The notes under the pieces are model-generated. The model saw only the letters and a program-made list of their open reading frames with translations. It ran no database searches and was not told where the DNA came from. From Tardiphaga sp. (GTDB lineage Bacteria > Pseudomonadota > Alphaproteobacteria > Rhizobiales > Xanthobacteraceae), in assembly GCA_014377915.1 (NCBI GenBank), contig JACMOT010000011.1:1-25619 (forward strand): a DNA stretch of 25,619 nt. The letters are read 5' to 3'. Every line of letters begins with the position of its first letter. Within the stretch, counting starts at the first letter, position 1. This document shows, in pieces, positions 25,148-25,619 of the stretch. Both the position numbers and the translations under genes were made by a program.

Positions 25148-25318
25148 ATGACAAATCCGACACCGAAATGTCCGCGATGCCAGGGGCAAATGGAGTTCCA
25201 GCGGATCGATCCCGGAATCCGGGGGTTCGATAACCACGTCTATGAGTGCGGCCGTTGCTACACTATGAAGACCTCCGCTGTGAGCCGTTCGCGTCTGGAC
25301 ATCGCGTCGGCCAAATAG
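25148..25318 (+). CDS. Small zinc-ribbon protein of unknown function
   Basis: 56 residues from the ATG at 25148; an ATG at 25136 would add four. Two CxxC pairs (CPRC near residue 8 and CGRC near residue 35) separated by about 25 residues form a zinc ribbon or rubredoxin-like knuckle. Short proteins of this kind are common in Bradyrhizobium-group genomes and have no assigned role. No partner gene is evident; it converges on the small gene at 25354-25587. Confidence 0.6.
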   Translation: MTNPTPKCPRCQGQMEFQRIDPGIRGFDNHVYECGRCYTMKTSAVSRSRLDIASAK

Positions 25319-25353
25319 ATGGCGGGCAGAGCTGATCCCGCATGGCGTGTCGC

Positions 25354-25587
25354 CTAGGCGCCTCGGTTCTGATGACCGGAGACACCGCTGTCAGCCATCT
25401 TGGCCTTGATGGCGGCCCTGATCGCCCGGACACCTGGAAACGGCATGCCTAGTTTGCGGGCCTGGGCCTGAACCGAGGCCTGCGGCCTTTTCATGATGAC
25501 GGCCGCGCGAGCCAACGAAACCCGTGCTGCGATCAACTCTTTAAGTTTATCGATCTGCTGGCCGTCCCACGGCGTATAGTTCTTCAT
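25354..25587 (-). CDS. Small GcrA-like helix-turn-helix protein
   Basis: 77 residues from an ATG with GAGG about 9 nt upstream. The pattern W at residue 7, then IDKLKELIAARVSLARAAVIM and SVQAQARKLGM, resembles the N-terminal DNA-binding helices of GcrA-type and SANT-like proteins (tryptophan, LKxL, S..A, then a recognition helix ending in RKLG). The C-terminal zinc-binding or sigma-interacting part of real GcrA is absent, so it is a short relative and not GcrA itself. It probably binds DNA; its target is unknown. Confidence 0.55.
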   Translation of the reverse strand: MKNYTPWDGQQIDKLKELIAARVSLARAAVIMKRPQASVQAQARKLGMPFPGVRAIRAAIKAKMADSGVSGHQNRGA

Positions 25588-25619
25588 TCGACACCTCGCT
25601 TCGCCAGTTACTACGACCA

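Overview
The window reads as high-GC alphaproteobacterial chromosome, most likely from the Bradyrhizobium/Rhodopseudomonas group (Nitrobacteraceae). The grounds are GC-biased codon use, frequent GTG and TTG starts, ChvE/GguA/GguB-type sugar transport genes, a CtrA-type TTAA-N7-TTAAC box, and a long CATTGCGAGGAGC/GCAATCCAG palindrome of a kind I recall as interspersed in these genomes. This is inference from content; there is no rRNA or tRNA gene in the window.

Left half (1-10.8 kb, all minus strand): a surface or secretion locus. In transcription order it encodes a MotB/OmpA-like membrane protein, a MotA/TolQ/ExbB-like proton-channel protein with a long C-terminal tail, a small PilZ (c-di-GMP) protein, a TolC-family type I secretion outer-membrane factor, and a giant RTX/beta-strand-repeat protein. 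The repeat protein runs off the left edge: 1870 codons are visible without a stop, with about 13 tandem units of 93-101 residues. A sequence-perfect CtrA box precedes the tolC-like gene. The layout resembles the organisation of Salmonella SPI-4 (SiiA/SiiB proton channel plus type I-secreted giant adhesin SiiE), here with a c-di-GMP receptor added. The inner-membrane ABC exporter and the membrane-fusion protein are not in the window.

Middle (11.1-12.6 kb, plus strand): a stand-alone HerA/FtsK-superfamily ATPase, divergent from the secretion locus.

Right half (12.7-25.0 kb, plus strand): an aldose uptake and oxidation island. It opens with a ytfQ-ytfR-ytfT-yjfF-type ABC importer whose binding-protein gene carries an in-frame TAA in place of a conserved Glu codon. 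A GntR/FadR-type regulator, an L-arabinose/D-galactose 1-dehydrogenase, an aldose 1-epimerase and an SMP-30-type sugar lactonase follow, closely spaced or overlapping. After a 152-bp gap comes a second importer, chvE-gguA-gguB. Together these would import a pentose or hexose aldose, equilibrate its anomers, oxidise it to the lactone and open the lactone to the aldonate (the first steps of the non-phosphorylative arabinose or De Ley-Doudoroff galactose route). The later dehydratase and aldolase steps are not in the window.

Right edge (25.1-25.6 kb): a small zinc-ribbon protein and a convergent small GcrA-like helix-turn-helix protein.
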